This document shows positions 1 through 4,989 of a DNA stretch of 5,191 bases, piece by piece. The notes beneath the pieces are model-generated. The model was not told where the DNA came from. It saw only the letters and a list, made by a program, of their open reading frames with translations, and searched no databases. The stretch covers positions 131,596 through 136,786 of the forward strand of contig NZ_GG700754.1 of NCBI RefSeq assembly GCF_000160855.1. Reading direction: 5' to 3'. A program made the translations under genes and the position numbers. The stretch is from Lactobacillus helveticus DSM 20075 = CGMCC 1.1877 (GTDB taxonomy: Bacteria > Bacillota > Bacilli > Lactobacillales > Lactobacillaceae). Each line of letters opens with the position of its first letter. Positions within the stretch are counted from its first letter, which is position 1.

Positions 1-9
1 GATTAATTT

Positions 10-53
10 AAAGCTCGCTATTTAACTTTTTGGATGATTAATAGCGAGCTTTT
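10..53. terminator. Bidirectional intrinsic terminator, 13-bp stem
   Basis: A perfect 13-bp inverted repeat (AAAGCTCGCTATT at 10-22, its complement at 40-52) encloses a 17-nt loop. On the plus strand it is followed by a T run (50-53, then TTGG). On the minus strand it is followed by TTT and AT-rich sequence. The shape suits a shared terminator between the minus-strand phosphodiesterase gene and a plus-strand gene ending left of the window. That left neighbour is inferred, not seen. It is the strongest hairpin of the window. Confidence 0.75.
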
Positions 54-79
54 GGTTTACCTCAATAAATAAAGTAATT

Positions 80-100
80 TTTTAATCTTTTTGATTAAAA
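80..100. repeat. AT-only inverted repeat
   Basis: TTTTAATC (80-87) and GATTAAAA (93-100) form an 8-bp stem around a five-T loop. With a single G-C pair it would be a weak RNA hairpin. It lies between two better terminators and may be a relic or simply low-complexity DNA. Confidence 0.3.
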
Positions 101-113
101 TTATATCAACCAT

Positions 114-145
114 AAAATGGCAGGTCATTAACGTCCCGCTATTTT
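114..145 (-). terminator. Probable terminator of the phosphodiesterase gene
   Basis: Two 14-nt arms (114-127 and 132-145) pair around a TTAA loop. On the minus strand the order is AAAAT, mismatch, GCGGG, A-A mismatch, CG, loop, then the matching arm ending in ATTTT. The stem begins inside the last codons and overlaps the TAG stop of the gene at 139. It has two mismatches and two G-U pairs, and the T run is short, so it is probably leaky. The stronger hairpin at 10-53 would act as back-up. Confidence 0.55.
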
Positions 146-834
146 GTATTAACAAACATCTTTCTCTTCACTCTATTCATCAATTCAAAATTATTAGTAA
201 AAATGCCTGCTACGCCCCGCTTAAAATATCGCTTAGCTAATTTAGGATTATCCACAGTCCAAATGCGCTGAGTAATTTTACTTGGCAAATACCAATGTGG
301 ATGAATCGCAGCAAAATGATTTTTTCTAACAAGCCTTTGTGGAAAAAGAATCGGAACTTTGGTTAAAAAGCAATATTGCTGATGCGGATCAACACGCTGG
401 CAATTTTTCAAAGTTTGATAATTGAAAGACGAAAAGATAATAGGATGCACGAAGTGATACTCTTTTGCCAGTGCCAAAACAATAGCTTCAATGCCCTTAT
501 CATGAACCTTATTAGTTTTGAATTCTAAGTTAATGTACAAGTCTTTATCTTGCAAAATTTCAAAAAGTTCTCTCAACATAGGCACAGGTTCGCCATTTTT
601 CAAATGGAACTTTCTGATTTCACTCAACGTATAATCCTTGATATAGCCGCTGCCATCAGTAGTACGATCAATTTCTTCATCGTGCATGACCACAGGCACC
701 TTGTCCTTAGTCAAATGCACATCAAATTCGACGCCTTCAGCCCCATGCGTTGCCGCATAGCGAAAGCCTTCTAATGAATTTTCAGCGAATTTCACCGGCA
801 ATCCCCGGTGAGCAAAAATAATTGTTTCTGTCAT
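139..834 (-). CDS. Glycerophosphodiester phosphodiesterase (GDPD family)
   Basis: The 231-residue protein should hydrolyse glycerophosphodiesters, the deacylated products of phospholipids or lipoteichoic acid, to sn-glycerol 3-phosphate and an alcohol. The family hallmarks are in order: HRG at residues 9-11 (His9, Arg10), ENS-LEGF at 18-24, the metal-binding VEFDVHLTKD stretch (Glu36, Asp38), catalytic His51 in MHDEEIDRTTDG, NLEFKT with Glu104 and Lys106, FSSFN near 134, and WTVDN at 192-196 followed by GIFTN. There is no signal peptide or membrane segment, so it resembles cytoplasmic UgpQ-type enzymes. The start is ATG at 834, with only a weak GGGA (841-844) as ribosome binding site. A hairpin with a T run sits just upstream, so expression may depend on read-through or an internal promoter. 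The stretch before WTVDN looks shorter than usual. Family assignment is firm; the natural substrate is not known. Confidence 0.93.
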   Translation of the reverse strand: MTETIIFAHRGLPVKFAENSLEGFRYAATHGAEGVEFDVHLTKDKVPVVMHDEEIDRTTDGSGYIKDYTLSEIRKFHLKNGEPVPMLRELFEILQDKDLYINLEFKTNKVHDKGIEAIVLALAKEYHFVHPIIFSSFNYQTLKNCQRVDPHQQYCFLTKVPILFPQRLVRKNHFAAIHPHWYLPSKITQRIWTVDNPKLAKRYFKRGVAGIFTNNFELMNRVKRKMFVNTK

Positions 835-846
835 ATTTTATCCCAC

Positions 847-877
847 AAAAAATGCCACCTCACGGCAGCATCCCTTT
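847..877 (-). terminator. Intrinsic terminator or attenuator after the phosphatase pair
   Basis: On the minus strand an A-rich lead is followed by ATGCTGCC, a GTGA tetraloop of the GNRA type, GGTGGCAT and a six-T run. The stem is 8 bp (852-859 with 864-871), including two G-U pairs. It starts only a few bases after the stop of the gene at 885, and its T run ends 2 nt before the GGGA of the next gene. It should end the phosphatase operon or limit read-through into the phosphodiesterase gene. Confidence 0.75.
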
Positions 878-884
878 TTCAAAA

Positions 885-2102
885 TTAATCTAATACAATT
901 GCACCTTGAGTTGCCAATACATCGCGTACGAGAGTCTTAACGTCTCTTCTAATAACCATGCCGTCAGTTTCCTCAATATATTCCTTATAGTGAGGAGTTT
1001 GAACATGGGAATCATATGCTTCATCATTTGCATAAACTTCAACAAAGTACCATTCGTTAGGATTATCCTTGTTAGTACCTGACATCATAATTTCCATACC
1101 TGGTTCAGATGCAATACTAGTAGTCATTTCCTTTTTAACTGAATGAGAAAACTTTTCAGCATCTTTCTCTTTAACTTCGACAGTTACCAGACGCATAACA
1201 AAATTATCTGCATAGCTGTTCAAAGCCTTTTGTGCATGAGTTGTGATTACTTCTGGCTTTAAGTTGATAATCTTCTTATCTGTGCTAATGCTATCCACAG
1301 TTTCTTCGAAATCTACTGCTGACATTGATGCAATATGCGCATCTTCTGCTTCCTTATTGCGGAACAATTCAATCTTGTAATTATCTTCGCCCTTAGCATC
1401 ATCATGAGCACTACCGATAACCAAAGTTCCTTCTTCGGCTGGAATAGAATCATGCATATATTTTTCAGCCTTGCGAATATATTCATCGCGATCATTTTCT
1501 GCAATATTTAATTTAGTAATTTTAAAAATTGGTGTTTCATCCATTTTTCTTGCAGGCCAATGGCTTTTCACATATTCGACTTCATGACCATTGCTCTTCA
1601 GTTGAACGCATTCAGCATTACGAAAACCATGGAATTTGCGATTACCCGCCTTTTCACGAATGTATTGTCCCATGCTATCGCCGTGACCGACTATTAAAAT
1701 ATTTTCGCCATCTTTAGCATCCCGCAAAATCAAATTAATTCCGCGTTCTATCCGCTCAACTACTTCGCGATTATCTTCCATTGAACCTGATCTAAACTTC
1801 ATTAGTGGCCACCAAAAGTTTTTCTTAGCCTCAAATGGCCCATAATTTTTCTCTTTTAAATCTTTCAAGCGCTCGTAATCCATTCCAGGACCAGCAATAA
1901 TCTCTAACGTATCACTGGCACGCTCCTGCGTTGAACAATACGCCTTATCAAAGACTATTCGCTTTTTCTTAAAATAATCTCGCAAAGCCTCAGCCTGCTT
2001 AATACCTAACTTAGTTAAAGCAGAGTCACAGCTGCCTTGCATTCTTTGTTGAGCATTGAATAATGTCTGTCCATGTCGTACTAAATATAAATTTATCGCC
2101 AT
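885..2102 (-). CDS. Histidine phosphatase fused to two ABM-like domains
   Basis: The 405-residue protein has a full histidine phosphatase (phosphoglycerate-mutase-like) domain at about 1-185: RHG at 9-11 with nucleophile His10, Arg61 in STQERA, probable acid Glu84, and His140 in VGHGD. Two dimeric alpha/beta-barrel regions follow, at about 191-290 and 302-395, resembling antibiotic biosynthesis monooxygenase (ABM/YgiN-like) domains. The second is clearer, with the SEPG...NEWYFVEVY...SHVQTPHYKEY pattern (His366, His371); the first is divergent. No signal peptide is seen, so it should act in the cytoplasm. About 56 of the first 91 residues match the upstream gene product without a gap, which points to tandem duplication. 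The ATG at 2102 directly follows the TAA of that gene. The nearest purine-rich site is about 19 nt away, so translation probably depends on coupling. Phosphatase fold is certain; substrate and the role of the ABM part are unknown. ABM-fold domains are not always enzymes. Confidence 0.9.
   Translation of the reverse strand: MAINLYLVRHGQTLFNAQQRMQGSCDSALTKLGIKQAEALRDYFKKKRIVFDKAYCSTQERASDTLEIIAGPGMDYERLKDLKEKNYGPFEAKKNFWWPLMKFRSGSMEDNREVVERIERGINLILRDAKDGENILIVGHGDSMGQYIREKAGNRKFHGFRNAECVQLKSNGHEVEYVKSHWPARKMDETPIFKITKLNIAENDRDEYIRKAEKYMHDSIPAEEGTLVIGSAHDDAKGEDNYKIELFRNKEAEDAHIASMSAVDFEETVDSISTDKKIINLKPEVITTHAQKALNSYADNFVMRLVTVEVKEKDAEKFSHSVKKEMTTSIASEPGMEIMMSGTNKDNPNEWYFVEVYANDEAYDSHVQTPHYKEYIEETDGMVIRRDVKTLVRDVLATQGAIVLD
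890..917 (-). promoter_or_regulatory. Possible internal promoter for the phosphodiesterase gene
   Basis: Near the end of the fusion gene the minus strand reads TTGGCA (912-917), 16 bp, then TATTAG (890-895). That is a five-of-six match to the -35 box but only four of six to the -10. A start near 883 would put the hairpin at 847-877 inside the leader of the phosphodiesterase gene. Such matches arise by chance in AT-rich DNA, so this is tentative. Confidence 0.25.
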
Positions 2103-2681
2103 TTAATTTTGTTTCAAACTCTCCGCAGGCCATACATAAGTATCCAAATGAACATTTTTGCCATCAACTGACAACTTAACAATAGAAGCATTGGCAAAAC
2201 CAGCAAAGTTGGGATCGGCAACATCTCTAACATATTTAGCTAAAATATCACCGTGACCAACAACTAATGCAGTTTCACCATCATTTACACCCTTCAAGAT
2301 TTGCGTAATAGCGCGATGCATTCTACCCACAACATCTTCATCTTTTTCCATAGTTGGATCACCATTGGGATTATTGTAGTTCCAAGGAAGCAAAAATTCA
2401 TCTTGACCTTCAAAAATGCCGTAACATTGTTCACGCAAGTCCTTTAGTCGCTTATATGGCATCTTATGATCTGTAATAATTTCTAAAGTGTCACAGGCAC
2501 GTTCTTGGGTTGATGAAAAAGCCTTGTCAAAATGAACATCATGCTTTTGGAAATAGTCACGTGCCATCTCTACTTGACGAATTCCCATCTCAGTTAATGG
2601 AGAATCACATCTTCCTTGCACCTTGTGATAATAATTAAAATATGTTTGTCCGTGTCGCACTAAATATAAAGTTTTTGTCAT
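2103..2681 (-). CDS. Histidine phosphatase family protein, single domain
   Basis: The 192-residue cytoplasmic protein is a single histidine phosphatase (phosphoglycerate-mutase-like) domain of usual length. Visible catalytic residues are His10 in LVRHGQT, Arg61 in STQERA, Glu84 in LREQCYG and His143 in VGHGD. This set supports a phosphohistidine-intermediate phosphatase. Such proteins are often annotated GpmB or phosphoglycerate mutase, but the sequence does not prove mutase activity, so no symbol is given. The ATG at 2681 has a strong AAGGAG (2688-2693) 6 nt upstream. It is the first gene of a two-gene unit, and its TAA abuts the ATG of the longer paralogue. The two N-terminal halves are very similar, while the segment around residues 92-118 and the C-terminus diverge, so the substrates may differ. 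Family call is firm, substrate unknown. Confidence 0.92.
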   Translation of the reverse strand: MTKTLYLVRHGQTYFNYYHKVQGRCDSPLTEMGIRQVEMARDYFQKHDVHFDKAFSSTQERACDTLEIITDHKMPYKRLKDLREQCYGIFEGQDEFLLPWNYNNPNGDPTMEKDEDVVGRMHRAITQILKGVNDGETALVVGHGDILAKYVRDVADPNFAGFANASIVKLSVDGKNVHLDTYVWPAESLKQN

Positions 2682-2687
2682 ATCTCT

Positions 2688-2713
2688 CTCCTTAGTATTT
2701 TTTATCTATCATA
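2688..2713 (-). promoter_or_regulatory. -10 box and ribosome binding site of the phosphatase pair
   Basis: On the minus strand TATGAT (2708-2713) is a good -10 candidate about 27 nt before the start codon, followed by AAGGAGAGAG (ribosome binding site, core 2688-2693). No convincing -35 box lies 16-18 bp upstream, so a promoter of its own is plausible but unproven. Read-through from the gene at 2751 is the alternative. Confidence 0.4.
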
Positions 2714-2715
2714 TC

Positions 2716-2737
2716 AAAAAATCACGCCTATTACGTG
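2716..2737 (-). terminator. Weak terminator after the SLAP-SEC10/PgrA gene
   Basis: On the minus strand CACG, a 7-nt loop and CGTG (plus-strand arms 2723-2726 and 2734-2737) are followed by A and six T. The stem is only 4 bp, so termination would be partial at best. It lies 13 nt past the TAA of the gene at 2751. Confidence 0.35.
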
Positions 2738-2750
2738 CTTAATTTAATTT

Positions 2751-3809
2751 TTACGGCCTAAAATTGGTGTTATACTTCTCGCTTTCCACAATGAAAGTCG
2801 GGACACTAATAAAGTGCATTGAGTAAATCTTGCCCGTCTTAGAAATGCTAAAGCCATAATAATTATGATCGCCATCATGGCTTGATCCTTGAGTATTAAA
2901 CAAATCGCCAGCATGTTCCCATTCACGGTACAAAGACTTGTTTTTACGCTCATCTTCACCAGATCCAGCGAAGCCAAAAATCATTTGTTTCAAGCCAAAG
3001 TAGACATTGCGCTTCATTTCACCCATTGGCATAGTGGTTTTATTAATAGTAAAACCAGCCATATCTTCAACATAATTATCATCTAATTCAAGGCCATGCT
3101 TTTGACAAGCTTTGACAATACCTTCTACATAATGTCCTTGATCTTTAATGCTACGTCCATGTTCTTCATATTCTTTGGCAATATCATCTGCCAATTCTTG
3201 CGTACCAGTACTATAAATCCAAGGTTCAAGTCCTAATTGTTCACGAGCACTATTAATTACTCTTAATGAAAAATCGGCTAATTCATGTTGTTCACTCGCA
3301 GAAAGCTTATCCGGATTAATTAGCTTTTTATCGCTTGCACTTTCATCAGTTGCAACCCGTGAGAAATTATTTTCTTCCATGCCTTTCATTGAAGCTGCAA
3401 TAAATTCTTCACTTGGATGGCCCTTATATGCTTCTAAAAGTGCAGAACGCGTATAGCCACTTGGCAATTTAATGACAGCTTGACTATATCTATCCACTGT
3501 CTTCTTCACCAATTTAGCATTTTTAGCTAAAATCCAATGTGAATTATTACCAATTTTATAAGCCAAATGCTTTTTCTTGCCAATTTTTAGATAATTCTTA
3601 GCAGAATAGGAATATGTTCTGCTTGTATAAGCGTAATACTTAGATTTTTTACCGCGATTTGTATAAAGACGTACTTTTTTATTTCCTTTTATTCGCAGTT
3701 TACCTTTGCTGGCCGCTTGTACTACTTGAGGATGAGTTTGCGTAAGCATGCTAACAGGTCCCATTAAACAGACACTAGTAAGCAATGTCACCATCATTTT
3801 CTTTCTCAT
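2751..3809 (-). CDS. Secreted SLAP + SEC10/PgrA-like surface protein
   Basis: The 352-residue precursor starts with a signal peptide: MRKK, a hydrophobic stretch, and probable cleavage at VQA-A around residue 32. A very basic segment at about 37-103, rich in Lys and Tyr (KVRLYTNRGKK, HWILAKNAKLVKK), fits a SLAP / S-layer-associated wall-binding domain. Residues about 115-345 resemble the SEC10/PgrA surface-exclusion domain: LPSGYTRSALLEAYKG, LSASEQHELADFSLRVINSAREQLG, EYEEHGRS, WEHAGDLFN and YYGFSIS. The pattern recalls CAP-like folds. There is no LPXTG motif or C-terminal membrane anchor, so attachment is probably non-covalent through the basic domain. The chosen start is ATG at 3809. An in-frame GTG at 3821 adds MRTI, but it overlaps the GTGAGGA site that serves the ATG. 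The enterococcal namesakes reduce plasmid uptake; a chromosomal lactobacillar copy need not do so. SLAP is moderately certain, SEC10/PgrA likely, function unknown. Confidence 0.82.
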   Translation of the reverse strand: MRKKMMVTLLTSVCLMGPVSMLTQTHPQVVQAASKGKLRIKGNKKVRLYTNRGKKSKYYAYTSRTYSYSAKNYLKIGKKKHLAYKIGNNSHWILAKNAKLVKKTVDRYSQAVIKLPSGYTRSALLEAYKGHPSEEFIAASMKGMEENNFSRVATDESASDKKLINPDKLSASEQHELADFSLRVINSAREQLGLEPWIYSTGTQELADDIAKEYEEHGRSIKDQGHYVEGIVKACQKHGLELDDNYVEDMAGFTINKTTMPMGEMKRNVYFGLKQMIFGFAGSGEDERKNKSLYREWEHAGDLFNTQGSSHDGDHNYYGFSISKTGKIYSMHFISVPTFIVESEKYNTNFRP

Positions 3810-3814
3810 AATTG

Positions 3815-3821
3815 TCCTCAC
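3815..3821 (-). promoter_or_regulatory. Ribosome binding site that decides the start at 3809
   Basis: GTGAGGA on the minus strand lies 5 nt before the ATG at 3809, and its first three bases are the alternative in-frame GTG. That GTG has no comparable purine-rich site of its own, and starting there would put extra residues before the signal peptide. The ATG is therefore preferred. Confidence 0.7.
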
Positions 3822-3849
3822 TTTCTAGCACTGTCATAGCCATAATTTA

Positions 3850-3878
3850 ATTATATCGTACTATTTTGAATTACAAAA
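3850..3878 (-). promoter_or_regulatory. Promoter of the SLAP-SEC10/PgrA gene
   Basis: A perfect TATAAT is present on the minus strand (3850-3855), about 40 bp before the start codon. The -35 region is poorer: TTTTGT at 3873-3878 with a 17-bp spacer, or TTGTAA at 3871-3876 with 15 bp. The -35 region overlaps the T run of the apf terminator, so the two elements share bases. Confidence 0.55.
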
Positions 3879-3912
3879 AGACACCTCTCCGAATTTGGAA
3901 AAAGTGCCCTTT
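3875..3912 (-). terminator. Intrinsic terminator of apf
   Basis: On the minus strand AAAGGGCAC (3904-3912) pairs with GTGTCTTT, and the stem continues as TTTTCC with GGAGAG (one bulged T) around a six-base loop (3891-3896). Several pairs are G-U. A five-T run (3875-3879) follows. It begins 35 nt after the apf stop codon and separates apf from the next surface-protein gene. Confidence 0.75.
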
Positions 3913-3946
3913 CTTATTATTCAATTGTTATTTAGTTTTTAACTGA

Positions 3947-4642
3947 TTAATACCAGCCGTTTGCTTGCCAGAATGCCTTAGCAGCAGTCCATGAACCGTA
4001 ACGGCTTTGTACGTATTGGTCAGCAACTCTTTCTTGGTTGGCAGCTGAGTAGTCACCGTTCAAGTATGATGCTGAAAGTTGGTACTTACCTACGTATTGA
4101 CCGTTTGATGCGCTGTATGAACCACCTGATTCACGAGCAGCAATCCAAGCCTTAGCACTAGCTTCTGAACCAGTTGCATTTGAAGTGTATGACTTTGCAC
4201 TAGTAGTTGCAGCGGTTTGAGTAGTTGCTGCTTGTGATTGAGTTTGGGTTTGAGTTTGAGCAGTAGGTGCTTGGCTAACAGTTGTAGTTGACTTAGCAGT
4301 TGCATTGTTTGCTGCTACATAACCAGCAGTTACGTACTCAGCACGAATCCATTGGTTCTTGCCTAAGTCGTACCACTTATGACCCTTTGAGTCGTATGCA
4401 GTCTTAATAACTTTCCATGAAGTGTTGCTTGCTAAAGTTTGACCAGTTGCTACTGGGTTTTCGTAGTTGTTGTATACAGTAATTGAATTATCTGAAACGT
4501 AGTTTACAGTTACTACGTGAGCGTCATTTTGAACTATAGCAGCTTGAGCTGTTTGTGAGCCCGCATTGTTTGCTACTACTAAACCTGTAACTGACATAGC
4601 AGCTACTGCAATTGACTTAACTAAGATAGATTTAATCTTCAA
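3947..4642 (-). CDS. apf: Aggregation-promoting factor / putative muralytic surface protein
   Basis: The 231-residue precursor has a signal peptide (MKIK, hydrophobic core, AQA-A cleavage near residue 34). A SLAP- or SH3-like region follows at about 38-105 (VNYVSDNSITVYNNYENPV, KWYDLGKNQWIRAEYV). Then comes a Thr/Gln/Ala-rich linker at about 115-155 with a QTQTQTQ run, and a compact C-terminal domain at about 158-231 (AKAWIAARESGGSYSA, GQYVGKYQLS, RYGSWTAAKAFWQANGWY). That end is characteristic of lactobacillar Apf proteins. It resembles lysozyme-like / resuscitation-promoting-factor transglycosylases, with Glu171 as the likely catalytic acid. Apf proteins are abundant surface proteins tied to aggregation, cell shape and wall turnover. 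The start codon is TTG (4640-4642), backed by a strong AAGGAGAGG. Codon choice is strongly biased (GCA, GTT, ACT, TAC), as expected for high expression. It has its own promoter and terminator. Family call is strong; enzymatic activity is inferred. Confidence 0.92.
   Translation of the reverse strand: MKIKSILVKSIAVAAMSVTGLVVANNAGSQTAQAAIVQNDAHVVTVNYVSDNSITVYNNYENPVATGQTLASNTSWKVIKTAYDSKGHKWYDLGKNQWIRAEYVTAGYVAANNATAKSTTTVSQAPTAQTQTQTQSQAATTQTAATTSAKSYTSNATGSEASAKAWIAARESGGSYSASNGQYVGKYQLSASYLNGDYSAANQERVADQYVQSRYGSWTAAKAFWQANGWY
4237..4262 (-). repeat. Short repeat coding the Gln-Thr linker of apf
   Basis: Tandem six-base units (TTGAGT / TTGGGT on the plus strand) encode alternating Gln-Thr in the apf linker. 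Such runs can gain or lose units by replication slippage without breaking the frame, changing only linker length. Confidence 0.55.
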
Positions 4643-4648
4643 AAAAAT

Positions 4649-4657
4649 CCTCTCCTT
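4649..4657 (-). promoter_or_regulatory. Strong ribosome binding site for the TTG start of apf
   Basis: AAGGAGAGG lies 6 nt before the TTG at 4642. No in-frame ATG lies in the first 15 codons, and a later start would remove the signal peptide. The near-ideal site and spacing support TTG as the real start. Confidence 0.8.
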
Positions 4658-4675
4658 AAAGTTATAAAAAATAAT

Positions 4676-4702
4676 ATAAGTAACGAATTTTCACTTATTC
4701 GT
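4676..4702 (-). promoter_or_regulatory. Two mutually exclusive hairpins in the apf leader
   Basis: ACGAAT...ATTCGT (4683-4688 with 4697-4702) makes a 6-bp stem with an 8-base loop. ATAAGT...ACTTAT (4676-4681 with 4693-4698) makes another 6-bp stem. They share bases and cannot form together. If transcription starts near 4702, the first hairpin lies at the very 5' end of the mRNA, where it could stabilise the transcript. An operator role is also possible. Confidence 0.4.
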
Positions 4703-4708
4703 CTGTCT

Positions 4709-4737
4709 GTATTAACTCGACATCGTATATACTACAA
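4709..4737 (-). promoter_or_regulatory. apf promoter
   Basis: On the minus strand TTGTAG (4732-4737), a 17-bp spacer and TAATAC (4709-4714) form a plausible sigma-A promoter. The predicted start near 4702 gives a leader of about 60 nt. A second -10-like TATATA lies inside the spacer, so the exact start is uncertain. Confidence 0.5.
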
Positions 4738-4808
4738 GCTTTTCGTTTCAGAACCATAACAGGAATATCACTCGATCATTAAGAAAGTATTACTTGATAT
4801 GACATTCT

Positions 4809-4834
4809 TGTAACATTTGTAACATTAGTGTAAA
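4809..4834 (+). promoter_or_regulatory. WalR (YycF)-type operator with an extra half-site
   Basis: TGTAAC (4818-4823), five bases, TGTAAA (4829-4834) matches the published WalR/YycF consensus TGTWAH-N5-TGTWAH at every defined position. Another TGTAAC half-site (4809-4814) precedes it by three bases. The site lies between apf and the plus-strand small gene, about 115 bp upstream of the apf -35 region and 190 bp before the small gene. Because apf encodes a putative wall hydrolase, it is the more natural target. Binding is inferred from consensus only. Confidence 0.5.
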
Positions 4835-4893
4835 TTTATTTAGCTTATACAAAACATTGATCTATCAAGCTTTCTAGCACTTTTATTTTTTGG

Positions 4894-4950
4894 TTTGCTA
4901 TGTGCAAAAGCATGTTCGTATTTAACACGCTGAAATATTGTTGCAAACAA
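4894..4950 (+). repeat. Short inverted repeats upstream of the small gene
   Basis: TTTGC-N5-GCAAA (4894-4908) and TTGTT-GCA-AACAA (4938-4950) are small dyads sharing a GCAAA core, just upstream of the plus-strand promoter. They could be repressor sites. In AT-rich DNA, 5-bp arms are weak evidence. Confidence 0.25.
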
Positions 4951-4960
4951 AAATAGATTC

Positions 4961-4989
4961 TTTCCAGTTAGAAAGTTAAGTGCTATAGT
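4961..4989 (+). promoter_or_regulatory. Promoter of the small plus-strand gene
   Basis: TTTCCA (4961-4966), a 17-bp spacer and TATAGT (4984-4989) preceded by TGC (an extended -10) form a good sigma-A promoter about 35 bp before the small gene. An inverted repeat CTTTC-N6-GAAAG (4960-4975) overlaps the -35 box and spacer, a position suited to an operator. Confidence 0.6.

Noticed and set aside
100..122. Minus-strand TATAAT at 100-105 as a promoter
   Set aside because: No acceptable -35 box is present, and no minus-strand gene lies downstream within the window.
550..774. Plus-strand 74-codon frame
   Set aside because: Lies wholly antisense to the phosphodiesterase gene, whose motifs are clear. 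It has no ribosome binding site and no recognisable composition.
1313..1717. Minus-strand 63-codon frame and plus-strand 62-codon frame
   Set aside because: Both are shadows within the phosphatase-ABM coding region, with no start signals and no domain-like sequence.
2744..3086. Minus-strand 77-codon and plus-strand 65-codon frames
   Set aside because: Both overlap the SLAP-SEC10/PgrA gene in other frames and have no ribosome binding site.
3760..3809. Lipoprotein signal (Cys14 in the signal peptide)
   Set aside because: The residues before Cys (TSV) do not fit a lipobox, and a standard VQA-A cleavage site follows.
2751..3821. GTG start at 3821 for the SLAP-SEC10/PgrA gene
   Set aside because: The GTG is part of the ribosome binding site for the ATG at 3809, and no better site precedes it.
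4090..4305. Minus-strand 71-codon Leu/Gln-rich frame
   Set aside because: Frame-shifted reading of the repetitive apf linker; its low-complexity composition is explained by the real gene.
4740..4960. Catabolite-response (cre) site or riboswitch in the intergenic region
   Set aside because: No match to the cre consensus and no conserved riboswitch core could be seen. Only short AT-rich dyads are present.
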